Origin: Mesorhizobium intechi
Lineage (GTDB): Bacteria; Pseudomonadota; Alphaproteobacteria; Rhizobiales; Rhizobiaceae
Reading direction: 5' to 3'
Length of the DNA stretch: 64,000 nt
Assembly (NCBI RefSeq): GCF_002879535.1
Contig: NZ_PNOT02000061.1
Coordinates: 32,620-96,619 of the forward strand
Below, piece by piece: positions 8,295-16,917 of the stretch. Every line of letters starts with the position of its first letter. Within the stretch, counting starts at the first letter, position 1. Under the pieces are notes generated by a model that made no database searches, had not been told where the DNA came from, and saw only the letters and a list, made by a program, of their open reading frames with translations. Made by a program: the position numbers and the translations under genes.

Positions 8295-8681
8295 CTGTCC
8301 TACGAGATAGCCCAGCGCAAAGACTGAGATCAGGACAATTGCGATGACGGCGCCGCGGCGTCCGCCGAGCGCGTGCACGCCGAAGCCGTAAGGCTTCTGC
8401 TCCAGGCGATGGATGACGGGCGCCGGCTTCACTTCGGTGCCCGCGACTGCACGCATCTGCGGCAGCTCACTGAGGCGCTGCGAGATCGCCTGCCAGTTGG
8501 TGTCGCTGCCGGACGTCCGGTTGCGATCGAAGACATGCATGCGCTCGGCCAGCCGCATCACCGCGTCGCGGAAGGCGGGATCGATCGCGAGGTCGCGCTC
8601 GGCGCGCTCGCGGTCCCTGTCGTTCATCAGGCCAAGCACATAGTCGCCGGCCCGCGCCACGCGATCGCTTTCACTGGCCAT
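8289..8681 (-). CDS. anti-sigma-factor-like single-pass membrane protein
   Basis: A 130-residue protein. Residues 1-50 resemble the N-terminal helix of RskA/ChrR-type anti-sigma factors (GDYVLGLMNDRDRERAERDLAIDPAFRDAVMRLAERM). The middle is polar and the last 25 residues form one hydrophobic segment (GAVIAIVLISVFALGYLVGQL). No large periplasmic domain follows, so it is shorter than full anti-sigma proteins, and no ECF sigma gene is adjacent. A perfect AGGAGGA precedes ATG 8681. It is transcribed just after slyX on the same strand, with 9 bp between them. Confidence 0.6.
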   Translation of the reverse strand: MASESDRVARAGDYVLGLMNDRDRERAERDLAIDPAFRDAVMRLAERMHVFDRNRTSGSDTNWQAISQRLSELPQMRAVAGTEVKPAPVIHRLEQKPYGFGVHALGGRRGAVIAIVLISVFALGYLVGQL

Positions 8682-8690
8682 CTGTTCCTC

Positions 8691-8900
8691 CTACCAATGC
8701 GGCGGTTTGGTCACCGGCACGTCAGGCGCGGACTGCTCCTCCAGCGCCAGGAAACGGTCGGTCAGCGCATCGAGCTTGCGCTGCATGCGCTCGATCACCT
8801 GCCACTGCTCGGCGATCTGGCCGGACAGTTCCTCGATGGTCTTCTCCTGCTCGGCGCTGCGGATTTCCAGCGTCGTCAGCCGGTCGGCAGGCATGTTCAT
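8691..8900 (-). CDS. slyX: SlyX family protein
   Basis: A short (69-residue) coiled-coil protein with the SlyX pattern: RLTTLEIRSAEQEKTIEELS, then IAEQWQVIERMQRKLDALTDRF, ending in the family's typical proline-rich PPHW tail. The function of SlyX remains unclear. Start ATG 8900 has an AGGGA site 7 bases upstream; a start at 8936 is also open. It forms a probable two-gene unit with the anti-sigma-like gene downstream. Confidence 0.8.
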   Translation of the reverse strand: MNMPADRLTTLEIRSAEQEKTIEELSGQIAEQWQVIERMQRKLDALTDRFLALEEQSAPDVPVTKPPHW

Positions 8901-8921
8901 TCGCAGTCCCTGATCTTGCAC

Positions 8922-8940
8922 CACGATGCCTTGCATCGTG
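8922..8940. promoter_or_regulatory. 19-bp perfect palindrome upstream of slyX
   Basis: CACGATGC (8922-8929) and GCATCGTG (8933-8940) are exact inverted copies separated by CTT, 22 bases upstream of the chosen slyX start. It may be an operator or an mRNA leader hairpin for slyX. It overlaps the alternative start at 8936. Confidence 0.4.
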
Positions 8941-9115
8941 ATGCGAATTTCGACGTCGCCATATTAGCGAATATGAAGCCTGCGGACACGTTGGAAATTG
9001 ACAAGCGCACCGGGATTTGCCGAGAGTGGATACTGCTCCGGCCAATTGGCACGGGCGGGGCGTCATGCTAGGCATTTTGACCAAGCGATAAAAAAATAAG
9101 AGTGGGACTGGCTGC

Positions 9116-10648
9116 ATGGCGCAAGCCGCAATCGAACTGATCGGCATCAACAAGAGTTTTGGCGCCGTGCGCGCCAACCGCGACATCAACCTGGAGATCG
9201 CGCGCGGCACCATCCACGGCATCGTCGGCGAGAACGGCGCCGGCAAGTCGACGCTGATGTCGATTCTCTACGGCTTCTACCAGGCCGACAGCGGCGAAAT
9301 CCGCGTCGGCGGCAAGCCGGCATCGATCAAGACTCCCAATGACGCGATCGCGCTCGGCATCGGCATGGTGCACCAGCATTTCATGCTGGTCGACAATTTC
9401 TCGGTGCTGGAAAACATCATTCTCGGCGCCGAAAGCGATGCCCTCTTGAAAAGCAGCATCGCCAAGGCGCGCTCCGAACTCGACCGCCTCGAAAGGGAAT
9501 ATGGGCTCGAAGTCGATCCCGACGCCATCATCGAGGAGTTGCCGGTCGGCCTGCAGCAGCGCGTCGAAATCCTCAAGGCGCTCTATCGCGGCGCCGAGAT
9601 CCTCATTCTCGACGAGCCGACGGGCGTCTTGACACCGGCCGAGGCCGACCATCTGTTCCGCATCCTCAAGCAATTGAAGGATCAGGGTAAGACCGTGGTG
9701 CTGATCACCCACAAGCTGCGCGAGATCATGGCCATCACCGACAATGTCTCGGTCATGCGCCAGGGCACGATGGTGGCGACGCGCGAAACCAACAAGACGA
9801 CGGTGGGCGAACTGGCCGAACTGATGGTCGGGCGCCGCGTGCTTCTGAGGGTCGAAAAGGGCGAAGTGGAAGCCGGCGCCGTCAAGCTCGCGGTCAAGAA
9901 CCTGACGGTGAAGGATTCGCGTGGCGTGACCATGGTCGATGACCTCTCCTTCGACCTGCGCGCCGGCGAGATCGTCGGCATTGCCGGCGTCGCCGGCAAC
10001 GGACAATCCGAACTGCTCGAGGCGATTTCCGGCATCAGGCGCGCCGTTTCCGGCTCGGTCATGCTCGACGGCAAGCCGATCGACCTGACGGGTGCGGCCG
10101 ACCCCGGCGAACTGCGCGACCGCGGCCTCGCCCATGTACCGGAGGACCGGCACCATGTCGGGCTGGTGCTGGCCTTCGAGGAGAACGAGAATTCCATCCT
10201 CGGCTATCACGACGACCCCCGCTATCTCAAAGGGCCATTCCTCAACGTCGATGCCATAGTGGCCGACGCCAAGGACAAGATCGAGAAATACGACATCCGG
10301 CCCGGCAATCCGCGCCTGAAGACGGCGAACTTCTCCGGCGGCAATCAGCAGAAGATCGTTCTGGCGCGCGAGATGGAGCAGGATCCGGGCGTGCTGATCG
10401 TCGGCCAGCCGACACGTGGCGTCGACGTCGGCGCCATCGAATTCATCCACAAGCGCCTGATCGCCATGCGCGACCAGGGCAAGGCCGTGCTGGTGGTCTC
10501 CGTCGAACTCGACGAGATCCGCTCGCTCTCCGACCGCATCCTGGTGATGTTCGCGGGCCGCATCGTCGGGGAGCGCGGTCCGGAAGCGACCGAGGGCGAG
10601 CTTGGCCTGCTGATGGCGGGCGTCGAGCGCCAGGAGGCAGCACTTTGA
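9116..10648 (+). CDS. nucleoside ABC transporter ATP-binding protein (two ATPase domains)
   Basis: The 510-residue protein carries two fused ABC ATPase domains, as in RbsA/MglA-type and BMP-linked transporters. Domain 1 has Walker A GENGAGKST near residue 40, a degenerate signature (LPVGLQQRVEILKAL) and Walker B LILDEPT. Domain 2 has a degenerate Walker A (GVAGNGQSE), signature FSGGNQQKIVLAREM and a Walker B lacking the acidic residues (LIVGQPTRG), as usual for this class. It energises nucleoside uptake with the two permeases encoded directly downstream. The stop overlaps the TTG start of the next gene. Confidence 0.93.
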   Translation: MAQAAIELIGINKSFGAVRANRDINLEIARGTIHGIVGENGAGKSTLMSILYGFYQADSGEIRVGGKPASIKTPNDAIALGIGMVHQHFMLVDNFSVLENIILGAESDALLKSSIAKARSELDRLEREYGLEVDPDAIIEELPVGLQQRVEILKALYRGAEILILDEPTGVLTPAEADHLFRILKQLKDQGKTVVLITHKLREIMAITDNVSVMRQGTMVATRETNKTTVGELAELMVGRRVLLRVEKGEVEAGAVKLAVKNLTVKDSRGVTMVDDLSFDLRAGEIVGIAGVAGNGQSELLEAISGIRRAVSGSVMLDGKPIDLTGAADPGELRDRGLAHVPEDRHHVGLVLAFEENENSILGYHDDPRYLKGPFLNVDAIVADAKDKIEKYDIRPGNPRLKTANFSGGNQQKIVLAREMEQDPGVLIVGQPTRGVDVGAIEFIHKRLIAMRDQGKAVLVVSVELDEIRSLSDRILVMFAGRIVGERGPEATEGELGLLMAGVERQEAAL

Positions 10649-11784
10649 GCACGCCGTACGCCAAACTGCCGGCCTGGGCCGACTATGGGCTGATTCCGGT
10701 GATCAACCTGGCCGTGGCTTTCATTGTCGCCGGCTTCGTCGTGCTCTTGGTCGGCGAGAACCCGTTCCGCGCCGCCGTCATCCTGGTCGAGGGCGCTTTC
10801 GGCAAGGGAACAGGCATCGCCTTCACCCTCTTCTATGCCACCACCTTCATCTTCACCGGGCTTTCGGTGGCGGTCGCGGCGCATTGCGGCCTGTTCAACA
10901 TCGGCACCGAGGGACAGGCCTACATTGCGGGCCTTGGCATCGCCATCGTGTGCCTGTCCTTCGACAGCACGCTGCCCTGGTGGCTGACATTCCCGATGGC
11001 CATCGTCGCTTCGGCGCTCGTGGGCGCCTTGTGGGCGCTGATCCCCGCCTACCTTCAGGCCAGGCGCGGCTCGCACATCGTCATCACCACCATCATGTTC
11101 AACTTCATCGCCGCCTCGAGCATGGTCTATCTGCTGGTCGGACTGCTGAAGCCGGCCGGGTCGCAGGCACCGCAAACCCGCAACTTCCTTGCCGGCGCGG
11201 AACTGCCGAAGCTCAACTGGGTCATCGAACTGTTCGGCGCCAAGATCCGCTCGGCGCCGCTCAACGTCACCTTCCTGCTGGCGCTGCTCATGGCCTTCCT
11301 GGTCTGGCTGCTGATCTGGCGCACCAAGCTCGGCTACGAGATGCGCACCTATGGCCACAGCCCCAAGGCGGCGCGCTATGCCGGCATTTCGGAAACCCGC
11401 ATCATCATCACCGCGATGATGATCTCGGGCGCGCTGGCCGGCATGATGGCGCTCAATCCGGTGATGGGCGACCAGCACAATGTCGCGATCGACTTCGTTT
11501 CCGGCGCAGGCTTCGTCGGCATCGCAGTGGCGTTGATGGGGCGCCTGCATCCGGTCGGCATCGTGCTGGCGGCGGTCCTGTTCGGCATGCTCTATCAGGG
11601 CGGCGCCGAACTTGCCTTCGAAATGCCCGCGATCAGCCGCGACATGATCGTCATCATCCAGGGTCTGGTGATCCTGTTCGCCGGCGCGCTCGAACACATG
11701 TTCAGGCCCTACATCCAGGCGATGTTCGCCTCGTTCAGTCCAAGGTCGGTCGGCATGGAAGTGGTCAAGGGAAGGGGCGCCTGA
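10645..11784 (+). CDS. nucleoside ABC transporter permease 1
   Basis: A 379-residue integral membrane protein of the BPD_transp_2 family, with roughly ten hydrophobic segments and the conserved GLFNIGTEGQAYIAGLG motif near residue 95. A second conserved stretch (GYEMRTYGHSPKAARYAGIS) is the cytoplasmic coupling loop. The start is TTG 10645, four bases overlapping the ATPase stop, with AGGAGG upstream, indicating translational coupling. It pairs with the following, shorter permease to form a heterodimeric pore. Confidence 0.92.
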   Translation: MSTPYAKLPAWADYGLIPVINLAVAFIVAGFVVLLVGENPFRAAVILVEGAFGKGTGIAFTLFYATTFIFTGLSVAVAAHCGLFNIGTEGQAYIAGLGIAIVCLSFDSTLPWWLTFPMAIVASALVGALWALIPAYLQARRGSHIVITTIMFNFIAASSMVYLLVGLLKPAGSQAPQTRNFLAGAELPKLNWVIELFGAKIRSAPLNVTFLLALLMAFLVWLLIWRTKLGYEMRTYGHSPKAARYAGISETRIIITAMMISGALAGMMALNPVMGDQHNVAIDFVSGAGFVGIAVALMGRLHPVGIVLAAVLFGMLYQGGAELAFEMPAISRDMIVIIQGLVILFAGALEHMFRPYIQAMFASFSPRSVGMEVVKGRGA

Positions 11785-11785
11785 G

Positions 11786-12757
11786 ATGGATGTCTTTATC
11801 GCCATCGTGCAGATACTGGACTCGACCATCCGCTTGTCGGTGCCATTGCTGCTAGCCTGCCTCGCCGGTCTTTTTTCCGAGCGCTCCGGCATCTTCGACA
11901 TCGGGCTGGAAGGCAAGATGCTGGTCGGTGCCTTCGCCGGCGCCGCTGCTGCTTCCGTGTTCCATTCGGCCTTTATCGGCCTGGGCATGGCAATCCTGAT
12001 CTCGGTCGCCTTCGCCATGGTGCATGGTTTCGCCTCGATCACCCACCGCGGCAACCAGATCGTTTCCGGCGTGGCGATCAATTTCATCGCGGCCGGATCA
12101 ACCATCATCCTCGGTCAGGCCTGGTTCCAGCAGGGCGGGCGCACGCCGGCGCTGCAGCCCGGCGAACGGTTCGACGCAATTGTCTGGCCCGGCGCCGACG
12201 CGGTCAGGGACGTGCCTGTCATCGGGCCGATCTACGCGGAACTGATCTCAGGCCATTCGCTGCTGGTCTACCTCGCCTTCCTGATGGTGCCGTTCACCTG
12301 GTGGGTGCTGTTCCGCACCCGCTTCGGCCTTAGATTGCGCGCCGTCGGCGAGAACCCGGCCGCCGTCGACACCGCCGGCATTTCGGTCGCCTGGCTGCGC
12401 TACCGTGCCCTGATCTGCACCGGTATCCTCACCGGCGTGGCCGGCGCCTATCTGTCGATGGTGCAGAATGGCGGCTTCGTGAAGGACATGACCGCCGGCA
12501 AGGGCTACATCGCGCTGGCGGCGCTGATTTTCGCCAAGTGGAAGCCGGTCAACGCCATGTTCGCTTGCCTGTTGTTCGGCTTCCTCGATGCGGCGGCGAT
12601 CCGCCTGCAGGGATCGCCCTTGCCGATAATTGGCAAGGTGCCGGTACAGTTCATGCAGGCTTTGCCCTATATCCTCACCGTCATCCTGCTCGCCGGCTTC
12701 ATCGGCAAGGCCATCCCGCCGCGCGCCGGCGGCGTGCCCTACGTCAAGGAACGCTAA
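11786..12757 (+). CDS. nucleoside ABC transporter permease 2
   Basis: A 323-residue BPD_transp_2 membrane protein, the shorter of the pair. Diagnostic motifs are ERSGIFDIGLEGKMLVGAF near residue 35 and LRLRAVGENPAAVDTAGIS, the coupling loop. It starts one base after the stop of permease 1. With the BMP binding protein at 6306-7295 and the double ATPase it completes an importer. The cdd-pnp-deoA genes follow in the same direction, supporting nucleosides as substrate. Confidence 0.92.
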   Translation: MDVFIAIVQILDSTIRLSVPLLLACLAGLFSERSGIFDIGLEGKMLVGAFAGAAAASVFHSAFIGLGMAILISVAFAMVHGFASITHRGNQIVSGVAINFIAAGSTIILGQAWFQQGGRTPALQPGERFDAIVWPGADAVRDVPVIGPIYAELISGHSLLVYLAFLMVPFTWWVLFRTRFGLRLRAVGENPAAVDTAGISVAWLRYRALICTGILTGVAGAYLSMVQNGGFVKDMTAGKGYIALAALIFAKWKPVNAMFACLLFGFLDAAAIRLQGSPLPIIGKVPVQFMQALPYILTVILLAGFIGKAIPPRAGGVPYVKER

Positions 12758-12855
12758 TGCATGCCGCCCAAAAGTGATCTCGGTTTTGGGAAAACGACAT
12801 GCACAAAGCAAAGAGTTAAGCGCGTCGCCTGACTCGGTGTCGGCACGACGCGCTT
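12758..12855. repeat. rhizobial palindromic intergenic repeat (RIME-like)
   Basis: Two nested palindromes fill the gap between the permease and cdd. Arm TGCATGCCGCCCAAAA (12758-12773) faces its imperfect complement at 12784-12803. Then AAGCGCGTCG (12818-12827) pairs perfectly with CGACGCGCTT (12846-12855). This CCCAAAA...TTTTGGG...CATGCA arrangement followed by a GCGCGTCG stem is a sequence type I recognise as scattered between genes in rhizobia. It could act as a transcript-stabilising or terminating structure. Confidence 0.7.
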
Positions 12856-12924
12856 TAAGGGTTGACGGCCCGGCGTGTGCCTCGCGCCGGGTTTTGGACA
12901 CGATCATCGGAGAGAACAACTGAA

Positions 12925-13317
12925 ATGTCGCATGATCTGTTTGAAGCGGCCAGGACCGCCATGGCCAAGGCCTATGCGCCCTATTCGAAATTTCCGGTAG
13001 GCGCGGCCTTGCGCACCGAGGACGGACGCGTCTTCACCGGCGCCAATATCGAAGTCGCCTCCTATCCGGAAGGCTGGTGCGCCGAGACCACCGCGCTCGG
13101 TCACTACATTATGGGCGGCGGCGGCAAGATCGTGGAAATCGCGGTCCTTGCCGAACGCATGGCAAAGTGCTCGCCTTGCGGCGGCTGCCGCCAGCGGCTG
13201 GCCGAATTCTGCCAGCCGGACACAAAACTCTACCTCTGCGACAATACGGGCGTGGCCGAGACCGTGACCATGGGTGACATGCTGCCCTATGGGTTCCGCG
13301 GCGATATCCTGAAATGA
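12925..13317 (+). CDS. cdd: cytidine deaminase
   Basis: A 130-residue protein of the small homotetrameric cytidine deaminase class. It shows the substrate-binding start (MAKAYAPYSKFPVGAAL), FTGANIEVASYPEGWCAETTA with the zinc-ligand Cys and catalytic Glu, and the second zinc motif SPCGGCRQRL. It converts cytidine and deoxycytidine to uridine and deoxyuridine. ATG 12925 sits 7 bases after a GAGAG purine run. It lies in line with the importer genes and the two phosphorylases, so it probably acts on imported nucleosides. Confidence 0.95.
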   Translation: MSHDLFEAARTAMAKAYAPYSKFPVGAALRTEDGRVFTGANIEVASYPEGWCAETTALGHYIMGGGGKIVEIAVLAERMAKCSPCGGCRQRLAEFCQPDTKLYLCDNTGVAETVTMGDMLPYGFRGDILK

Positions 13318-13347
13318 GGAACTGGCTCCAATGAAGAGCGGGCTGCA

Positions 13348-14157
13348 ATGACCGAAAAAGCCGTGGACCATCTGATCGAAAGGCTGGGCGGCCTGGCGCC
13401 GTCGACGGCGCTGGTGCTGGGATCGGGCCTCGGCGTCCTTGTCGACCGGATCGAACACCCGATCCGCGTCCCCTATGCCGACCTGCCCGGCTTTCCCAGC
13501 AGCGGCGTCAGCGGCCATGCTGGGGAAGTGGTGGCGGGCCTGTTTGCCGGCGCGCCGGTGCTAATGCTGTCCGGCCGCGCCCACTATTACGAGCATGGCA
13601 ACGCGGCGGCGATGCGCCCGGTGCTGGAAGTGCTTGCCGGCATCGGCATCACCAAACTGATCCTCACCAACGCGGCCGGTTCGGTCGACCCGGACATGCC
13701 CCCGGGCTCGGTGATGTTGCTCACCGACCACATCAACTTCTCCGGCAGCAATCCGCTGATTGGCGAGCCCAGCGACCGCCGCTTCGTAGGCCTGACCGAA
13801 GCCTACGATGCCGGCATCCGCAAGGCGATCGAACGCGCCGCCACGGCAACCGGCACCGCGCTGCACAAGGGCGTCTATATGTGGTTTTCCGGCCCGTGCT
13901 TCGAAACGCCGGCCGAAATCCGCATGGCGCGCATCATGGGCGCCAACGCCGTCGGCATGTCGACCGTGCCGGAAGTCATTCTCGCCCGCTTCCTTGGCCT
14001 GCGCGTCGCCGCCTGTTCGGTCATCACCAATCTGGCGGCCGGCATGACCGGAGCCGAGCTTTCGCATCAGGAGACCAAGGACATGGCGCCAGTCGGCGGG
14101 TCGCGGCTGGCCACAGTCCTGCACAAAGTGTTCCGCGACGGGCTGCTGGAGAGCTGA
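13348..14157 (+). CDS. purine nucleoside phosphorylase (PNP family 2)
   Basis: A 269-residue protein with trimeric PNP/MTAP-class signatures: ALVLGSGLGVLVDRI near residue 22, the phosphate-binding GRAHYYEHGN, TNAAGSVDPDMPPGSVMLLTDHINF, GPCFETPAEIRM and the terminal VITNLAAGM segment. It cleaves purine nucleosides with phosphate to base plus (deoxy)ribose-1-phosphate. The Asn/Glu specificity pair is compatible with guanosine/inosine-type substrates, but this was not resolved. The stop overlaps the deoA start (ATGA), so the two are translationally coupled. Confidence 0.93.
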   Translation: MTEKAVDHLIERLGGLAPSTALVLGSGLGVLVDRIEHPIRVPYADLPGFPSSGVSGHAGEVVAGLFAGAPVLMLSGRAHYYEHGNAAAMRPVLEVLAGIGITKLILTNAAGSVDPDMPPGSVMLLTDHINFSGSNPLIGEPSDRRFVGLTEAYDAGIRKAIERAATATGTALHKGVYMWFSGPCFETPAEIRMARIMGANAVGMSTVPEVILARFLGLRVAACSVITNLAAGMTGAELSHQETKDMAPVGGSRLATVLHKVFRDGLLES

Positions 14158-15476
14158 TGCTTCCGCAGGAAATCATCCGCCACAAGCGAGACGGTCACAG
14201 GCTGTCGGCAGGTGAAATCGCGGCCTTCATCGGCGGCGTGACCTCGGGCGCCGTCACCGATGGCCAGGCCGCGGCTTTCGCCATGGCGGTGTTCTTCAAC
14301 GGCATGAACCGCGACGAGGCCGTGGCGTTGACGCTGGCCATGCGCGATTCCGGCGATGTGCTCGACTGGTCGGACCTGCCCGGCCCGGTCACCGACAAGC
14401 ATTCGACCGGTGGCGTCGGCGACAATGTCTCGCTGATGCTGGCGCCGATCGTCGCCGCCTGCGGCGCCTATGTGCCGATGATTTCGGGCCGCGGCCTTGG
14501 TCATACCGGCGGCACTCTGGACAAGATGGATGCGATCCCCGGCTACATCAGCCAGCCCGATATCGCCTTGTTTCGCCGGGCGGTGCTGGAAACCGGCTGC
14601 GCCATCATCGGCCAGACCGCCGATCTGGCGCCCGCCGACCGCCGTCTCTATGCCATCCGCGACGTCACCGGCACCGTGGAGTCGGTGCCGCTGATCACCG
14701 CCTCGATCCTGTCGAAGAAGCTGGCCGCCGGCCTGGGCTCGCTGGTGCTGGACGTCAAGGTCGGCAATGGCGCCTTCATGGAGAAGTCGCGCGACGCGAC
14801 CGCGCTCGCCAACAGCCTGGTCGAGGTCGCCAGCGGCGCCGGACTGACGGTCTCGGCGCTGATCACCGGCATGAACGAACCGCTGGCCTCGGCCGCCGGA
14901 AATGCCGTCGAGGTGCGCAACGCCGTCGACTTCCTTACCGGCCGCCTGCGCGACCGGCGGCTGGAGGATGTGACGCTGGCGCTGGCGGCCGAAATGCTGC
15001 AGTCGACGGGACTGGTGTCGTCCAACCAGGATGGCTTGCGGCGTGCCACCGAGACACTCACCAGCGGCCGCGCCGCCGCCACCTTCGCCCGCATGGTGGC
15101 AGTGCTTGGCGGCCCTACCGATTTCATCGAGAAGCCGGAAAATTATCTGCCGAACGCGCCAACGGAATTCGTGGTTAGGGCGACGGCAAACGGCTTCGTC
15201 ACCGGGATCGCCACCCGCGATATCGGCCTTGCGGTGGTCGGTCTCGGCGGCGGGCGCACGAGGCCTGACGACAAGATCGACCCCAGCGTCGGCATCACCA
15301 GGCTGCTGCCCATAGGAGCGGAAGTCCATGCCGGAGACGCGCTGGCGCTGATTCACGCCCGCTCGCCCTCAGATGCCGAGGCGGCCGCCGCCGCCGTGGT
15401 TTCGGCCTATGCGATCGGCGCCTCGAAACCCCCGGCGGACAAAACCGTCATCCGGCGGATCCTGCCGCGCGGTTGA
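14157..15476 (+). CDS. deoA: thymidine phosphorylase
   Basis: A 439-residue protein of the pyrimidine nucleoside phosphorylase family with an N-terminal helical domain, then the glycosyltransferase core: VTDKHSTGGVGDNVSLMLAPIVAACG with the phosphate-binding KHSTGGVGD, and MISGRGLGHTGGTLDKMDAIPG. The C-terminal domain has the family's GLGGGRTRPDDKIDPSVGI segment. It converts thymidine/deoxyuridine to base plus deoxyribose-1-phosphate. ATG 14157 overlaps the PNP stop. Normal length for the family. Confidence 0.95.
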   Translation: MLPQEIIRHKRDGHRLSAGEIAAFIGGVTSGAVTDGQAAAFAMAVFFNGMNRDEAVALTLAMRDSGDVLDWSDLPGPVTDKHSTGGVGDNVSLMLAPIVAACGAYVPMISGRGLGHTGGTLDKMDAIPGYISQPDIALFRRAVLETGCAIIGQTADLAPADRRLYAIRDVTGTVESVPLITASILSKKLAAGLGSLVLDVKVGNGAFMEKSRDATALANSLVEVASGAGLTVSALITGMNEPLASAAGNAVEVRNAVDFLTGRLRDRRLEDVTLALAAEMLQSTGLVSSNQDGLRRATETLTSGRAAATFARMVAVLGGPTDFIEKPENYLPNAPTEFVVRATANGFVTGIATRDIGLAVVGLGGGRTRPDDKIDPSVGITRLLPIGAEVHAGDALALIHARSPSDAEAAAAAVVSAYAIGASKPPADKTVIRRILPRG

Positions 15477-16040
15477 TTATTGGACAAGCAGCAGCGCACC
15501 GTTTTCGGCCTGATATTTGCCGAGCCGGCTGAGGAAGCTCATGCCGATCAGGTTGGTGCTGAGCGCCCTGTCGTCGAGCACGATGGCTCGCACGCCGTCG
15601 ACGCTGATGCTGCCGATCTGCAGGCGGTCGATCGTCACCACCGCCGCCTTGATCGAGCCGTTGGCGGTATCGACCTCATGGCTGAAATCGGACGGATTGA
15701 GCGACAGCCCGATCCTGCGTGCCGTCGACGTGTTGACCGCGACCAGCGTGGCGCCGGTGTCGATCATCCCGTCGACCTGACGGCCGTTGAGCTTGAAGGT
15801 CGACGAGAAATGCCCGCGACCGTCCGCGGTGACGACGACCTTGCGGCCGGTCGGCAACGGCGCCGCCGGTCTGTCGGGAACCGACGCCAGGTTGACCTGC
15901 GGTTGTGCCTCGACCTCGGGCCTGGCCGTAACCGTCGATTTCAGCAGGTTTTCGAATATCTTCGGATTCGACTGATAGACGACCGGGATCGATGCCGATG
16001 TTCCGGCAAGGACGCCGAGGATGAGAAGCTTGCGCAGCAT
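15477..16040 (-). CDS. clan AA retroviral-type aspartic protease (TIGR02281 type)
   Basis: A 187-residue protein with an N-terminal hydrophobic anchor (LLILGVLAGTSASIPVVY), a linker of about 60 residues, and a single-lobe aspartic protease domain with the catalytic VDGMIDTGATLVAV at about residue 95 and a later hydrophobic-hydrophobic-Gly-like LIGMSFLSRL. This alphaproteobacterial family is membrane-tethered and periplasmic, related to PerP-type proteases. The substrate is unknown. It is convergent to deoA, with the two stops directly abutting. Confidence 0.85.
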   Translation of the reverse strand: MLRKLLILGVLAGTSASIPVVYQSNPKIFENLLKSTVTARPEVEAQPQVNLASVPDRPAAPLPTGRKVVVTADGRGHFSSTFKLNGRQVDGMIDTGATLVAVNTSTARRIGLSLNPSDFSHEVDTANGSIKAAVVTIDRLQIGSISVDGVRAIVLDDRALSTNLIGMSFLSRLGKYQAENGALLLVQ

Positions 16041-16141
16041 GGATCGGCCTTCGTGATGGCCGATCCTTTAGCGCCGGATAGTGTTTGCCGCTTTAACGGG
16101 CGCCAAAAACCTCGCCGTTGCGTAAACATTCGGTAAACAGC

Positions 16142-16160
16142 ACCAGGAACTGTGCCTGGT
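16142..16160 (-). terminator. possible terminator downstream of upp
   Basis: ACCAGG (16142-16147) pairs with CCTGGT (16155-16160) just beyond the upp stop at 16162. On the minus strand the stem is followed by GCTGTTTA rather than a T run, so the call is weak. Confidence 0.35.
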
Positions 16161-16161
16161 A

Positions 16162-16791
16162 CTATTTTGTCCCGTACATACGGTCGCCGGCGTCGCCGAG
16201 GCCGGGCATGATGTAACCCTTCTCGTTGAGCTGCCGGTCGATGGACGCCGTGAACACCGGAACGTCCGGATGCGCCTTGGTGAAGCGTTCGATGCCTTCG
16301 GGCGCCGCCAAAAGGCACAGGAACCGGATATTTGTGGCGCCGCGCCCCTTCAGCTTGTCGATCGCCGCGATCGCCGAATTGGCCGTCGCCAGCATCGGGT
16401 CGACGACGATCACCAGCCGGTCGGCCAGATCGCTCGGCGCCTTGAAGAAATATTCGACCGCCTCCAGCGTCTCGTGGTCGCGATAGAGGCCGATATGCGC
16501 GACCCGGGCCGCCGGCACCAGGTCGAGCAGGCCTTCCAGCAGACCGTTGCCGGCGCGCAGCACCGAAGCGAACACCAGCTTCTTGCCCTCCAGTGTCGGC
16601 GCTTCCATGGTCTCGATCGGCGTTTCGATGGTTGTCGTCGTCAGCTCGAGATTGCGCGTGACCTCATAGCCCAGCAGCAGCGAGATCTCGCGCAACAGCC
16701 GCCTGAAACCGGCCGTGGACGTCTCCTTCTTGCGCATGATGGTCAGCTTGTGCTGGACAAGCGGATGGTCGACGACGGTGACGCCCTTCAT
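16162..16791 (-). CDS. upp: uracil phosphoribosyltransferase
   Basis: A 209-residue protein with the UPRT pattern: [21 protein letters not shown] at the N-terminus, [22 protein letters not shown], and the PRPP-binding loop [22 protein letters not shown], ending [11 protein letters not shown]. It makes UMP from uracil and PRPP, recycling uracil released by nucleoside phosphorolysis. The start has a clear CAGGAG. It lies downstream of add on the same strand, with a 126-bp gap. Confidence 0.96.
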   Translation of the reverse strand: MKGVTVVDHPLVQHKLTIMRKKETSTAGFRRLLREISLLLGYEVTRNLELTTTTIETPIETMEAPTLEGKKLVFASVLRAGNGLLEGLLDLVPAARVAHIGLYRDHETLEAVEYFFKAPSDLADRLVIVVDPMLATANSAIAAIDKLKGRGATNIRFLCLLAAPEGIERFTKAHPDVPVFTASIDRQLNEKGYIMPGLGDAGDRMYGTK

Positions 16792-16917
16792 GATGATCTC
16801 CTGATGCGTGTCGCCCGGCGCGCGGACGCGCTTCAGGCAGCTGGAACGACCCTAGCGACTATGGACCGGCCAAGGAACCGCTTGGCCGCCATCGACCACA
16901 GCTTTGTCGGAAGAAAA

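Noticed and set aside
8998..9035. A TTGACA box upstream of the nucleoside ATPase gene
   Set aside because: No -10-like hexamer lies at a suitable distance; the nearest candidate is about 26 bases away.
9068..10450. A 460-codon minus-strand frame across the double ATPase gene
   Set aside because: The plus-strand frame has all ABC motifs; the antisense frame is rich in His, Asp and Gly in a way typical of shadow frames.
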